A DNA stretch of 64,000 nt from the NCBI GenBank assembly GCA_037039685.1, contig JAWNGF010000013.1, positions 1,199,001-1,263,000 on the forward strand, written 5' to 3'. A program made the position numbers and the translations under genes. Positions 11,522 to 23,000 of the stretch are shown piece by piece. Source of the DNA: Ceratobasidium sp. AG-K. Taxonomy: Eukaryota > Basidiomycota > Agaricomycetes > Cantharellales > Ceratobasidiaceae. The number at the start of each line of letters is the position of its first letter. Positions within the stretch are counted from its first letter, which is position 1. The notes under the pieces are model-generated. The model was not told where the DNA came from and did not search any database. It saw only the letters and a program-made list of their open reading frames with translations.

Positions 11522-13984
11522 CTAAAGCTTGCCCCTTGAAGGCTTCACACCCCGTTGCACTGGTGTCAGCCTCTTGGCCTGGTCGCGTAGCATCCGACGC
11601 TGGGGCGAGCTCGCGGGTCAGAATAAGTCGCACAATGCAGGATTTACTCACCAGGATCTTCCCACTTGGATTCTTTGGGACCGCATCAACGAATACAACA
11701 CCTCCTTCTAGCCACTTGTACTTGATCTTGTTATCCGCCACAAACTGCAGCCTAGTTAGACGCAGGTCGGACCATTACAATTAGCAACACACCTTGATTA
11801 TTTCTGCACGCATCATGCTCTCGCTCTTTCCGCTCTTCTTCGCATCCTCGGATAAAGAGACAAAGGCCAAGGGGACCTCGCCCGAGTACTCGTCCGGGAA
11901 CCCAACCACCCCGACGTCCCCAACCAGCGGATGGTCAAGCAGGAACCCCTCGAGCTCGGCAGGTGCGACTTGGAATCCGCGCACTTTCAGGATCTCCTTC
12001 AATCGGTCAACGATGAACACATCTCCCGACTTGTTGATGACTATCTCATCACCGGTATGGACCCAGCCGTTAACAAACGTCTCCTTGGTCCTATAACGGA
12101 GTGAGATATAGCTCGTGGGGGGTAGATCTACTTACGCCTGATCGTTGTTGGCATAACGCAGTGCCATCTGCGGGCCAGTGACGACCAGCTCGCCTGGCTC
12201 GTCATACCCTGCAAGAGATCCATCTCCCTTGACAACCTTGACGGTGGTGTCGGGTAGGATGCGGCCAGCGCTTCCCGGAACCCCGCCCGTACCCATGTGC
12301 TCGAGAGGGGCCATTAACACGGTCGTCGCTGAATGTTATGAGTAAGAAAGCTCAACAGTGGGATGGTTTGCATACCTGTTTCGGTCATACCTGGGCGGAA
12401 CAATTAAGCATCGTACCCAATGAATAACACGGTAAGCTTACCGTATCCCTGCCCAACGCTCAAACTAGGTACCGCCTTGATAAACTGGGCCGTTAGCTCG
12501 GCAGACAGTGGCGCTGCACCAACCATGCAAAAGTGGCAGTGGGAGAGGTCATATTGCTTGGTCGCGGGGTGCTAGTAAGGTAATCAGTATACACTCCATA
12601 CTCAGGACAGGAATGCTACCTTGACGAATAGGACCACTTGGGGAGGGACCAAACTATGGCAAATCTCAGGAACAAGCCTCGGGACGATACAAGTAACTCA
12701 CTAAAGATGAGTAATTCGATACCTGACTATACTCTTCAACATGTCTACGTAGTTGAACTTGGGAATCACGACCAGCGGCAGACCCGCAAAAATGTTGAAG
12801 TGAGACTTCAACCGACATTAGCGTAATTTCACGACCCAAGTCTTAATCACGTACAACGACAATTAACCCATAGATGTCTACACACGTAGAGCCCCGTAAG
12901 GACAACGGTCACCTCACAAACCGAGCACTTACGAAACATTGGTAGCACCGCCATGGCCACATCTCCTCGTCTATAGCGAGCCTTCTTGGGAGTGAGCGTA
13001 GGATCCGATAAACGGTTATAGGCGGCCTTTTGGAGCACATTCGCGATGACACTATGGTGAGGTATTGCAACAGCCTTGGGCTTTCCGGTAGTTCCGCTGG
13101 AGTGAAATTAGACCAGAGGTCGTTGGTTATGATCACGGACCCACCTAGAGAACGAGTAGAACGCAATCTTGGTTTTATTCTCTCCTGGCGCCAGGCGTTT
13201 CTCCACAAAGTTGGGCTTGGAGTTCAGGCCCTCTTCTTCGAGTCAGCGGTTAGAAATGGAGCACTATGGGACACCTACCTCGCACAAGCGAGTCGAGATT
13301 CACGAAGCCGCCAACGCTTGTCGTCGGCTTGGCCTCCATGAACAGGATAACCCGAGTGTGCGAAAGTCCGACCTTTTTGGCGGCACTCAGAGCCGTTTTT
13401 AGGCTTCCGGGATGAACGATCAACAGCTTCGCTTTGGTAGCCTATCAATACGATTATTGAGACCGCTTGTGGAGACAACCATGAATACTCACCTCGAGTT
13501 GGTACACCAGCTCATCCTCGGTATACCCAGGATTGGCGCACGAAACGGCAAGCGAAAGCCGGTGGGCAGCCCAAATTGCAATCGGGTAATCGACGTTGTT
13601 TGGCGAGAAAATGCATACTACGTCAGAAATGCGGGGTAAGCAAGCGCTTAGGCGGATGTGCTGTAATACGTACCGACGTCGTTCTCATCTACCATGGCCA
13701 TAAGTACACCCACGCGGACGTTGGTCAAGACACTCACCAATATCTTTCCATTTGCCGCTGATTGCGTTGGCTAATCCCCACACGCGCGACCGGACCTCCT
13801 CGAAACCGATACCTCGGCCAGTCTCGTCCTCGATCAACCAAGGGCTATCTCCGTTACGAGTCGGGCGTAGAGGGTGCGCCGAGTCCAGCATAAACTGCGG
13901 GATCGTCAGGTCGTCTCGGGGGGCTTCCACATCTGTCAATGGAGCGGCGAGGGACGAAAAGGTGCCGTCTGAGTTGCGGGACAT
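11522..13984 (-). CDS. Acyl-CoA synthetase / 4-coumarate-CoA ligase-like AMP-binding enzyme
   Basis: Fifteen exons close to 590 codons: 13984-13738, 13688-13674, 13617-13493, 13441-13279, 13235-13145, 13096-12933, 12877-12855, 12805-12702, 12653-12620, 12571-12442, 12390-12376, 12328-12136, 12090-11793, 11744-11652 and 11599-11522. The ANL-superfamily core motifs are in order: SSGTTGKPKAV (P-loop), GYGMTET, WVHTGDE, the hinge DRLKEILKVRGFQVAP and the catalytic lysine in PKNPSGKIL. The family activates a carboxylic acid with ATP and transfers it to CoA. The length matches fungal 4CL-like and medium/long-chain acyl-CoA ligases; the substrate cannot be told from sequence alone. The protein ends in GKL, a weak variant of the peroxisomal PTS1 signal, so a peroxisomal location is possible. 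Three exons are only 15, 15 and 23 nt long. Confidence 0.93.
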
Positions 13985-15298
13985 GGTAGTGGGGGTCTGG
14001 TCTTCAGGACACCCCAGCCGGGGATTTAAGTAGCTAGAGGATGGAAGCTGGGGGTAGAATGCAAACGTGTTCCGGGCCCGATACAGTCAGAGTTTTCTGC
14101 TAAGCTTCCTTGTTCTTCGTCGTCCAGCTTTGGTTGGAACGAGGGACTTCGGACGGACCTTGGATCACGTGAGGAGGCGAGACACCCATTCATTCGGCAT
14201 CTAGCGACCGCTCCTGCCTGACCTTCCTTGCTCGAAAAAATTCCAGGATAGTAATAAACACCCCCGTTTAGATACCCCCATTCGTTGTATCGCTGGGGCA
14301 GAGCACCACCACAGACAATTCGCAATCGTTTCGATACCCATCTCACCGTCAATAGTTCGAGTTCGCACCGGACCCGCAAATACCCATACCCTGGGTTCTA
14401 CTCAGCCTTCAATCTGAGATTACATGCAAGCGGAAGATGCGGGTTTGGCAGAAACAAGCCGGTTTGACGCAATTGGTTACACGCCCGGCGATACACCCAG
14501 GGACAATATACCCCATTTGGAGGAATTATCCCAGGCTATTCGAGATCGCAGTAATAAGAAGCATGCTAGATAGTTTGTGACTACTGAGTTATTGAATGAC
14601 ACTGAGATTGACGTACATCTGGTGATTGGCTAGACTTGACTTGCAAGTGTTGTAGACTCGGCGAGTTCAGTTTGCTCAAGAGTCGGCATTGGTTTTACCG
14701 AACGAGAGCTAGAATATTGGTGTAAATGCAACACTTGAGTTATAGTACCGATCGCGTACCGGCAGAGTCGAGGTGGTTACAGTCTAGGGTACAAGACTCT
14801 GGCGATGGTGTGAATACGGGCAATCTTGGTTATCAAAGAGCGCATGCTTGGAAACATGGATATAATAGCACACGCTGGCTTCCCAGTTACGTCTAGCGGG
14901 AACATGCGCGGATAAAGTATTATCCGTGAAGTTGGCCCGGGGTGAGGAGATATATATAAGAACTCCAGAGCATCGTGATATAGTTTCGGGCAACCCGGAC
15001 GAACGCGGATGGTAGTGGCTCCCTCAAGTTATTATAAAGCCAAAAGTCACGAGCGCAAATGCTATCAGTGCTGGTAAGGCAGCGCTCGGACGGCTGGGCG
15101 TCAAAGCGATGGTGGAAAACAGGAAATGCAAAGTAATCACACCAATCGAGAATGAGATTCCTTGCACGTCAATTTGGCGCACGTGCACACGGATACATGC
15201 CAAAAGACATATTCGGATTCGCATGAATTGAAGATGGAGAATATCAGCGACACAACTTCAAAATACATAAAATACACCCTGCAATGTGCTCCTCACTT
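13985..15298. other. Intergenic; promoter side of the AMP-binding gene
   Basis: About 1.3 kb between the AMP-binding start and the 3' end of the DCAF7-like gene. The frames present are short and carry no recognisable motif. Confidence 0.5.
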
Positions 15299-16696
15299 CT
15301 AGATCTTCAACGCCTTTATCGATTTCCCCATCGCCATGACCACCCACTCTCCAGGTTGGCTATGCACGCCCCCACCCAAACTAAACCCGGCCATAGGGGG
15401 AGACCATGCGAGGTTGCTAATCTCACCCGGGCCAGTCCAAGCCAGCGCAGGGTCGTATACGGTGCGCGTGGTGCTCGCATCAGGTGGCCGTGGGGATGCG
15501 AGCCCTTGGCTGCGGGTTTGTTGTTGTTGTTGGGAAGCATTGGCGCTCGCAGCAGCCATGGTCGTTGTTAGGTCCCAGACGAGGACTTGGCAGTCGTCGC
15601 CTTTGCCACCATTAGCATTATGTAGGAACTAGATCGGGATAAACGCACCTGCAGTTGCGAGCATGCTACCCTCGGCCGCACCCCACCCAATCGCGTTCAC
15701 CGCGCCACGATGTCCCTTCAGTTCCACCACCGGCTGTCCAGGATTTCGCATGTCGAGTACTTGGACATTCGAGCTATCCATATGGAATGTGGCTAGATAA
15801 TTGGCGTCGAGCGGGTTAAACGCTACCCTCAGCAGCGACGAGGTCCCAACAGGTGCTCTAGGCGCTCCTTCTTCACTCTTCACCGCCGACCCTGTAGGTG
15901 TTTCGTATAGAATCGTCGAATGCTCGAGTGATCGAAGATCAAACGCGCGTAAAGACCCATCGGCGCCAACGCTCACGAACGCGTCGGTGCTGTGCGGGAC
16001 CCAGGCGACGTCGTATACTTCGCGATCGTGAGCGATGAGCTGGGTGACGGCAGTGCTGGAGGATATGTCCCAGACTGTACAGGTCGTGTCGATCGAAGAC
16101 GTGACGATCAGCGACGGAGAGATGGTGTTCCATGCAAAAGACGTAAGGGGTGGGGTGGTTGGATTTGGATTTTTGCTCTGTTGCAGAGTTAGTACGTGCC
16201 GCTGTACATGGATATGACTCACACTAGATAGAGCGATCTTTTGGCTCAGCTTTCCACCCAAGCCGGCATTTCCTTGCCTCCCTACATAGCTCGCCTGCGA
16301 GCCTGGCCCAACCCCTCCATCGCTCTCTGTTAAAAACTCCCAAACCCTAAGCGCGTCGCCCGTCGTAGCCAATAGTTCAGCACCACTGGTCTTGATGGGC
16401 CAGCTCTGCCCAACAGCGCTCGCAGGTTCCCACTGAAGTCGTGTCGGAGGATAGCCATGCATTGCCTCGGCTAGGACAACGAAATCGGAGCTGGTGGGGG
16501 CTGGGTTTTCGAGCAGTGAGGTTTCGTCTGGGAGACCGATGATGGTGATACGGTTACGGTAGTCTTCTACGAATGTCCCGAGAGCAATTCGGAATGCTGA
16601 GCGGGCACGGGAGGAGTTGGGTCCATGCGTGTGGCACCAGTCGAGTGCGTAAATCGGAGACTGTGATTCATATTGGAGGACGGTGGTGGCGGACAT
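15299..16696 (-). CDS. DCAF7: DCAF7/WDR68 (HAN11, TTG1) orthologue, WD40 protein
   Basis: Three exons (16696-16223, 16177-15649, 15600-15299) give 434 residues. The sequence follows human DCAF7 and plant TTG1 through its length: YALDW near the start, FRIALGTFVEDYRN, the block LTSFAWN...SSIDTTCTVWDI, LIAHDREVYDVAW, VGADGSLRAFDLRSLEHSTI, the GHRGAVNAIGW repeat, and a C-terminal GEISNLAW block. The family is a WD40 scaffold that serves as adaptor for DYRK/HIPK kinases and as a substrate receptor for CUL4-DDB1 ligases. It is longer than the usual roughly 342 aa because of Ser/Gly- and Gln-rich insertions (one run of five Gln near the end). The first intron (16222-16178) is 45 nt and has no in-frame stop, so it could be misread as exon; a clear branch site (gtactaac) argues that it is spliced. 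Confidence 0.92.
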
Positions 16697-17095
16697 CGTA
16701 ACTGGGCAGAATTACGCCAGGATTCCAGCTAACTCTGGGAAGAAATTCTGTTTGTGTACAATCTCAGCCCGACGTCTAGTAATAATCTAGAATGGTATAT
16801 TGTGGGCGGGAGAAGCAGTCTGGAAGTGACAAGCGCCGGGCGTTAGCTCCCCGAACCAGTTGTCCCCGTTGATCCGCCTCAGCCAGTGCACAAAATAACT
16901 CGTCTTCAAGTAGGAAGTAGTGAAATATCACTTTACGATAAACTGTTATCAAACTTCGATTCTCGGTAGACTACAAGCATGGCAAACATTATTCATTCAT
17001 GAAACACAATTCTCAGCGACTCCCGACTCCCTAATGTATTGGTTGGTTAAATGCATTGTTTATATAGCCGAGTCCGCTCAAAACTTCGCAAGGTA
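16697..17095. other. Intergenic; no gene recognised
   Basis: Short spacer between the DCAF7-like start and the 3' end of helicase copy A, holding the promoter of the former and the 3' UTR of the latter. Confidence 0.5.
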
Positions 17096-20000
17096 TTAAC
17101 TTGCTAGAGCGATGAACCGACTGGCCCGTTGATTACCGGCTGTCAATCGGTGGCCCTCACCGCCAATGGCAGTGCCACACTCCGGGCAAGTGCCTCGGGT
17201 CCACGCTTGTCCACACTTAGAAGGTATTGAATCCGTCAGTCTGAAGATATACATGGCGTAATCAGACTCACATCGCCAATTACGTAAGGGTGACCTTTAC
17301 TGCACTCGTAGAAATGTCCAGAATAACCTAAAATAATTAGGCTATTCAATGCCCGGGGTTTGGAAATGTAATCATGCCCACTCACTCAGAGGGTCGCCAC
17401 CGTACGAAAAAGCTTGCATAATGCTTCGGCTTTCCTCTCTGGTAATACCGGAGCCAGATATGACGAATCTCTCGAGCTCCCCCCAACTATCGGCAAGTCT
17501 GGATGTCGGCTCAAGGAAGTTGGTGTTGATCCACGCAAGTCGCGATTCACGGTCATTATCACCCCGTCCCACATAATCTTGAACCATTCTCGTTCGTGTT
17601 TCTTGGGTATTTTGAAGCCCTTCTGCACACATCTTCCTCAATTCGGCTTGCCTTGGCGGCGTCAATGGCCCCTGCCCCATGCGCACGGCTGTACGGCAAA
17701 GGTGGGCCGCAAGCTCGTATTCGGCCTGCATGACGATAGCTTGACATTTTGCCGCCTTGTTCCAGGACTCGGTATCTTCGGCAAGCTTCAAGGAAGTATA
17801 TGCGTCGACGATCGCTCGCTGCAAGAAGAACTCCGCTATGGCAGACCAGGGGTGGCAGTTTGCTGACGTATTGTCTCGCGCGTGGATTCTCCCCCTGATA
17901 GTGCTCGCGGTCTCGGCCAAGGTAATGAGAATGCGAATGGTAACCCAGAAAGCTTCGATGGTGAAACGGAAGCTGGCTCGAGGTGGTGGCTGCCCAATTC
18001 GCATACGTGCGAGCCGAAGCGCAGTTTGCTCGACATTTTGAGGCGCATGAATTTCTTGGGACAGGAAGAAATCGAGTTCCTCTTTATATAAGGTAGCCAG
18101 GGAAGCTTGGTAGGTCTGAACAGTCGAGTCACGATGGGTGGTTATTTGCCGAGCCTGGCGGTAGGGGCGTAGAAGCTTCTTGATAACTCCTTTCCAAACC
18201 TTGGCGTGGGAGGGGGGTAGTGCGTGTAACTCCTCCAACGCCTCAAGCGCCTTGGGTGGGGTGGGGAGATCGGCCTCTTTACGAAGCAAGGTATCAAGCT
18301 TGTCTTTGGAAACCTGTACTTTCTCCGGATCGGGGGCTTCGTACGGCGGGCACTCGGTAATAGCTTGCATCCCAGCAATTGCCTCGTTGAAACCCGTGAG
18401 CGCAGTGTCGAGAGTGTTTTGTGCCTCTATCAAGAGCTTGGAGAGTTTGGAAGATATGTTATGCTGCAGGATAGCGAGATTCGAGCCCTTGCACACGCGA
18501 CCGTATCGCAGCGCGTCAATATCTCCTCGGCAGGTGGGACAGACGGGACGGGTACGGCTCTCCCCGTGCGTCTCTGGGGTGATAGCCGCGACCCATTTGC
18601 CGTTCGAGTCTCGCTCATAAAAATCGCCTAAATGTGTGATACCATCCAGTGTCTCGACGGTAAACGTATGGCCACATCTCAGAGTGATAGTCAAGGAATC
18701 CAGCTCATCACCGTCGTCCAGGTCTCGAAGAGTCAGTTGCATGATTAGATCCACCACGGCGTCGAGAATGTCTTCTCCTGCACACATTCGGCACGTTTGC
18801 TTGTCGCAAGGTTCACCACATACTAATTAACCACATGTCAAAAATGTGGCGAGAGCAATATCCTCAAAGACTAACCTGATGGGCAGGGATGTCCGCACTG
18901 CAGCGTTTTTTCACATTTCTTGTCGCAAGGTAGTCGAGTGCATGCCTATCTGAATGTCAACCGGTTGCAAAAGCGATTGCATAATGAGGAAGACATACCA
19001 TTCCACAGGTTGCAGGGCACTGCATGTGAGTACACTTCCACGCACATTTGGCGACGCAAGGTTGACAGGGAACCGAGCAAGATTCTCGGCATGCACGATG
19101 AGGGCAAATCTGTCGACATGTGTCGTTGCAGACCCCAGAGCACGCATGTCCCTCCTCGCAGTTGTCTCGACAGTCGTGTCCACAGAAAAGCCGCCGACCG
19201 CATGGATGTGGGGGGTGTATGGTCCTTGGAACTCGTCCAACGTCTTCCGGACCACTATTGAGCTTTTTGCACGTTCCACAACTGGCCTTGCAGGATCGAG
19301 AACAACATGAGTAGGGGGCTCCGCATTGTTCTTTACATTCGTAGGCGCTTGGATCTCGGTGGCATGGCATCTTCGCGGTATGTTCGCAGGATGGCAGCTC
19401 CTTGACAACAGGACGCAGGCATTTAATCTTTTCTGGGAATTGTGCAATATGGCTAGAGTGCGGCAAAAACAGGTTAATACCGCAGGTTAGTATATGCACA
19501 TTTGCAATACGTACCACGGCGCTTGCGGATGTATGTGACCACAGGGAAGTGTTATATTGGATACGGGGAACATGCAATCCCCGCAACCCTCAGTGCACTC
19601 GAAACACTTCCTATCACAGGGGTGGGATAGCCGCGAACACAGCTTGAGGCAGCGTTCGTAGCATTTGGTCGAAATGTGATTAGGATCGTTTGCATGACAC
19701 TTCGTATCGTAGAGCGGCAATAAGTAGCTAGATCGAATCCGCTTGATCCACTGCATACCTTGTGAGGGCAGCGATGTCCGCAGGATAGTGGGGCACTACA
19801 AGGTTGAAGACATCCACCTAGGGACGAGGGTATCAGTGTTTAGCTTTCGCGCTAAAGGGCGAGATGTAGTTTTACCATCAGGAGATACCAGAGGAAGACG
19901 ACCGGGTTGATCAATCCACTCTACGTAGTCGGGGTGTTGGTGACACGATATCGGTAACGCAGTGCCCAGCGACTCGCTCGCATGAAGCTCCTTCAGAACG

Positions 20001-23000
20001 GTTGCCCACATTCGGCTTCCGCGAGCAAGTTCGGGCGCGTTCCCAAAGATGTACAGGCCGTGCTTTGCACGCGAGAGCCCAACGTTAACTCGATTGTCAG
20101 ACTGTAAAATATTTATATCAATTAGCCTCTCAATGATGGCTAGTTGACCGAGGCTTACCTTCAAAAAGCCGATATGCGATCGTGTACCAGGGACATGCTG
20201 CAAACTCGATTCGCGACCGTCGAACTTCGAGCCACTATTCCTCACGAGACTGAGGATGATAACCTCGCCTTCCTCGCCCTGAAAATTGTCCAGCGTCCTA
20301 GTAGTGCTGTCAGATAAATGCTCATGCATGCGCGATCAAAACTTGCCTAATCACGACACGGCTCGAGGCTTGGACCTGTTGGACGGGCGTGGCATCATCG
20401 TCGTCCAGTCCCAGCCTCTCGAGAAGCTCGGCGTCGCGTTCGTCCACCACTGTTGTAACAACATTTTGAAGCTTCTTACGGATTTTCGGAATTTGACCCA
20501 GGTACGCCGAGAGCACAACAATGTTCCTTGACGAGTTATAGCAGCCTTGCCTGTAAGAACGTCAGGTTAAGTGTCCGATGTAAACACTCATGACATACTT
20601 CAGAAGATGGAGCACGAGATCGTAGATCATATCAAGCTGAAAGGGGTTTATCAATATCTCGACCTCACAAAGTCCAACTTGAAAGGCATTACCTCATACT
20701 GGTTGTATTTTGAAACCGCGTCTTCACCTCCGCCAACTTCCTTATGCGCATGGGTTACAAAGTACACGTTCTTGTGCATTCCCCGTACATCGGGGTAGTT
20801 CAATACAAGCGGATGGTCTTCTAACTTGGGGTATAGCGTGTTTCTACAATTCGAGCTTCAGCAATAAAACCTGGGAATATCAACGATCAAAGTACCGTAT
20901 CAATGATGAAACTGCCGGCCGCATTCGGCGTTGAACATCCAGCTGAGACATCGGAAACCCAGATCGGTGGAGTCGTTCCATAAGGCTTTGGTCAAAGCGA
21001 TATATTGACCCAGTCGTACGGTTATCAATCGAGAGCTCTAAGGAACGACCCAAAACATTAGACCCATTCTATATCTGTGAAGCCCGGCACGTACTGTAGT
21101 TATTGATATTGGGCCGTAGTTGGAGGGGATCTCCAATCATAATCATTTGCTCGACCGAAGGCACCAAGCTTGCGAGTATATGCGATTCAAGCACCTGACC
21201 CGCCTCCTCGACCACCATTACTTTCGGCGCCATCCCCTAAATAATGTCGACAGTTGATCAAACCCGGGTACACGCTTGAAGGGCTCCACATACCGAAAGC
21301 AATGATACGACCTTAGCAGCGCCTAGAAAACGGCTGAGAAATTGTAATTCTCAAGAGTGTGACCGACCTACCCGTTGTCGTGCATCCAACAATATGCGCC
21401 TTTTTCAAGATGTCAACGCGGTTCTAAATGAGGAGTTTGAATTAAATTTAGTATTTCGCCTATAATCGACTGAGGTTGGGTATCATATTACCTGGTCCTG
21501 AACTTCTTGAAACTTCTTTAACGCATCGGCATGTTTTCGACGAAGGTTCTCAAAGTCCTCAACCTGGGACTCGCGAATGGCTTGACTTGCTCCCATGTAC
21601 CAAGTATTATATAGAGCCTCGCGTTCGGATGAGGACATGCCCCAGATATTAAAATCTTGCAAAAGCTCTTCCACCGGCCGATTGGTCTCGGAAATTGGTG
21701 GGATCTCATCCAACCCGAATTGGTACAAGTATTGAGAAATGAAGTCTTGATGTCGCTCGGCTAAATTTTCCTCCGCTACGACACAGAATAACGTCTACTT
21801 GCTGCGCATGGAACCCTATCATACTGCTCACCATTTCGCTCATTCGAATCCTTCGACTGCTCCGCGAGGATGCTGAAAGGGTTAGAGTTCTGCGGCCCCT
21901 GCTTCTTGTCCCGATCCGCCTTCTTTGAGGCTTTCTTAGGCGGGCGCAAAAACGCCAAGTCACGACTCGTACGCCAAAAATCGAGTATGGAAAAGTCGCG
22001 TTTAGACTCCCCGACGGTCGTCCAATCGTTCTCGGACTCCGCGGATTGCAGTGCGAGCGACCAGATCCATTCGGGAGGAGACGTAAATAATTCCTCATAG
22101 TGAAGCGGGTAATCCAAGAGAACGTGCTTTTCAAGGTGATCGTGAGGAACGTCGCGTAGAGAGAGCTTGTTCATAAGCGCACGCATCTCCTCTTCGCTGG
22201 TTTTCATCTCGCGATACGCAAACTTGGTCAGTCTGTCGGATACTCCTTTGGCTTGCAGCTGCTCGGCGTTCTCAAGCGAGAATTCAATAATCCGCTCATC
22301 GGCCGCATGTCTGGAGCCCAAGCGGATGATATTTTTGGTGATGTCAGCATCCAGGACCCCTTTGAGCATGTGATCAAGCGCATGATTCGTGAATGCCACC
22401 AACAGGATGGGCGAGACTTTGTTCTTGATGAGCACGCGAATGATCTCAAGCCCTGTATAACTCTAGCGGATATTTAGTAGCCGACCAAAGACCAGCTGTT
22501 GGAATATTGCCTTACTTTGCCCGTGCCGGGAGGCCTAGGAGGATAATCATCATCAGAGGCAGAGCAGAGAAGGCACGAATGCATGCCTACCCTTGAATCA
22601 AGCACACTTCTCGAGTAAGTGAATCTACAACTGCATCAGCTTGGCTTGGATCCAGTCGGCTGGCTCGTGATAATTCCTCTTTTGCATGAGTAATTGACAT
22701 CTCATCGTCGGACTTCAATGCCAGCGTCTCTACTCCAGCCTCCGGGGGAAACAAGTCTTTGAGCTCAAAAGCGAAGCGCGGCGTCAACGAGTAGCTCGGG
22801 GCGGCGATCGCCATGGCCTTCATATCTTCCTCGCTCTGATGACATAAGTACTGGGAGAATGGTAGGAGCGCAGGGTCCTTCTTCAGAGCTTCAAGGAACG
22901 GACGGATGCCCTCGAAGAATACCGGGGCCTCGATGAGAATCTGGATTCCATGTATGCCACGAGTCTGGAGCGCCCGAACAATGCGAATCTCAGCAGCTGT

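Noticed and set aside
15284..15632. Plus-strand frames over the 3' end of the DCAF7-like gene
   Set aside because: Shadows of the minus-strand coding exon; no motifs.
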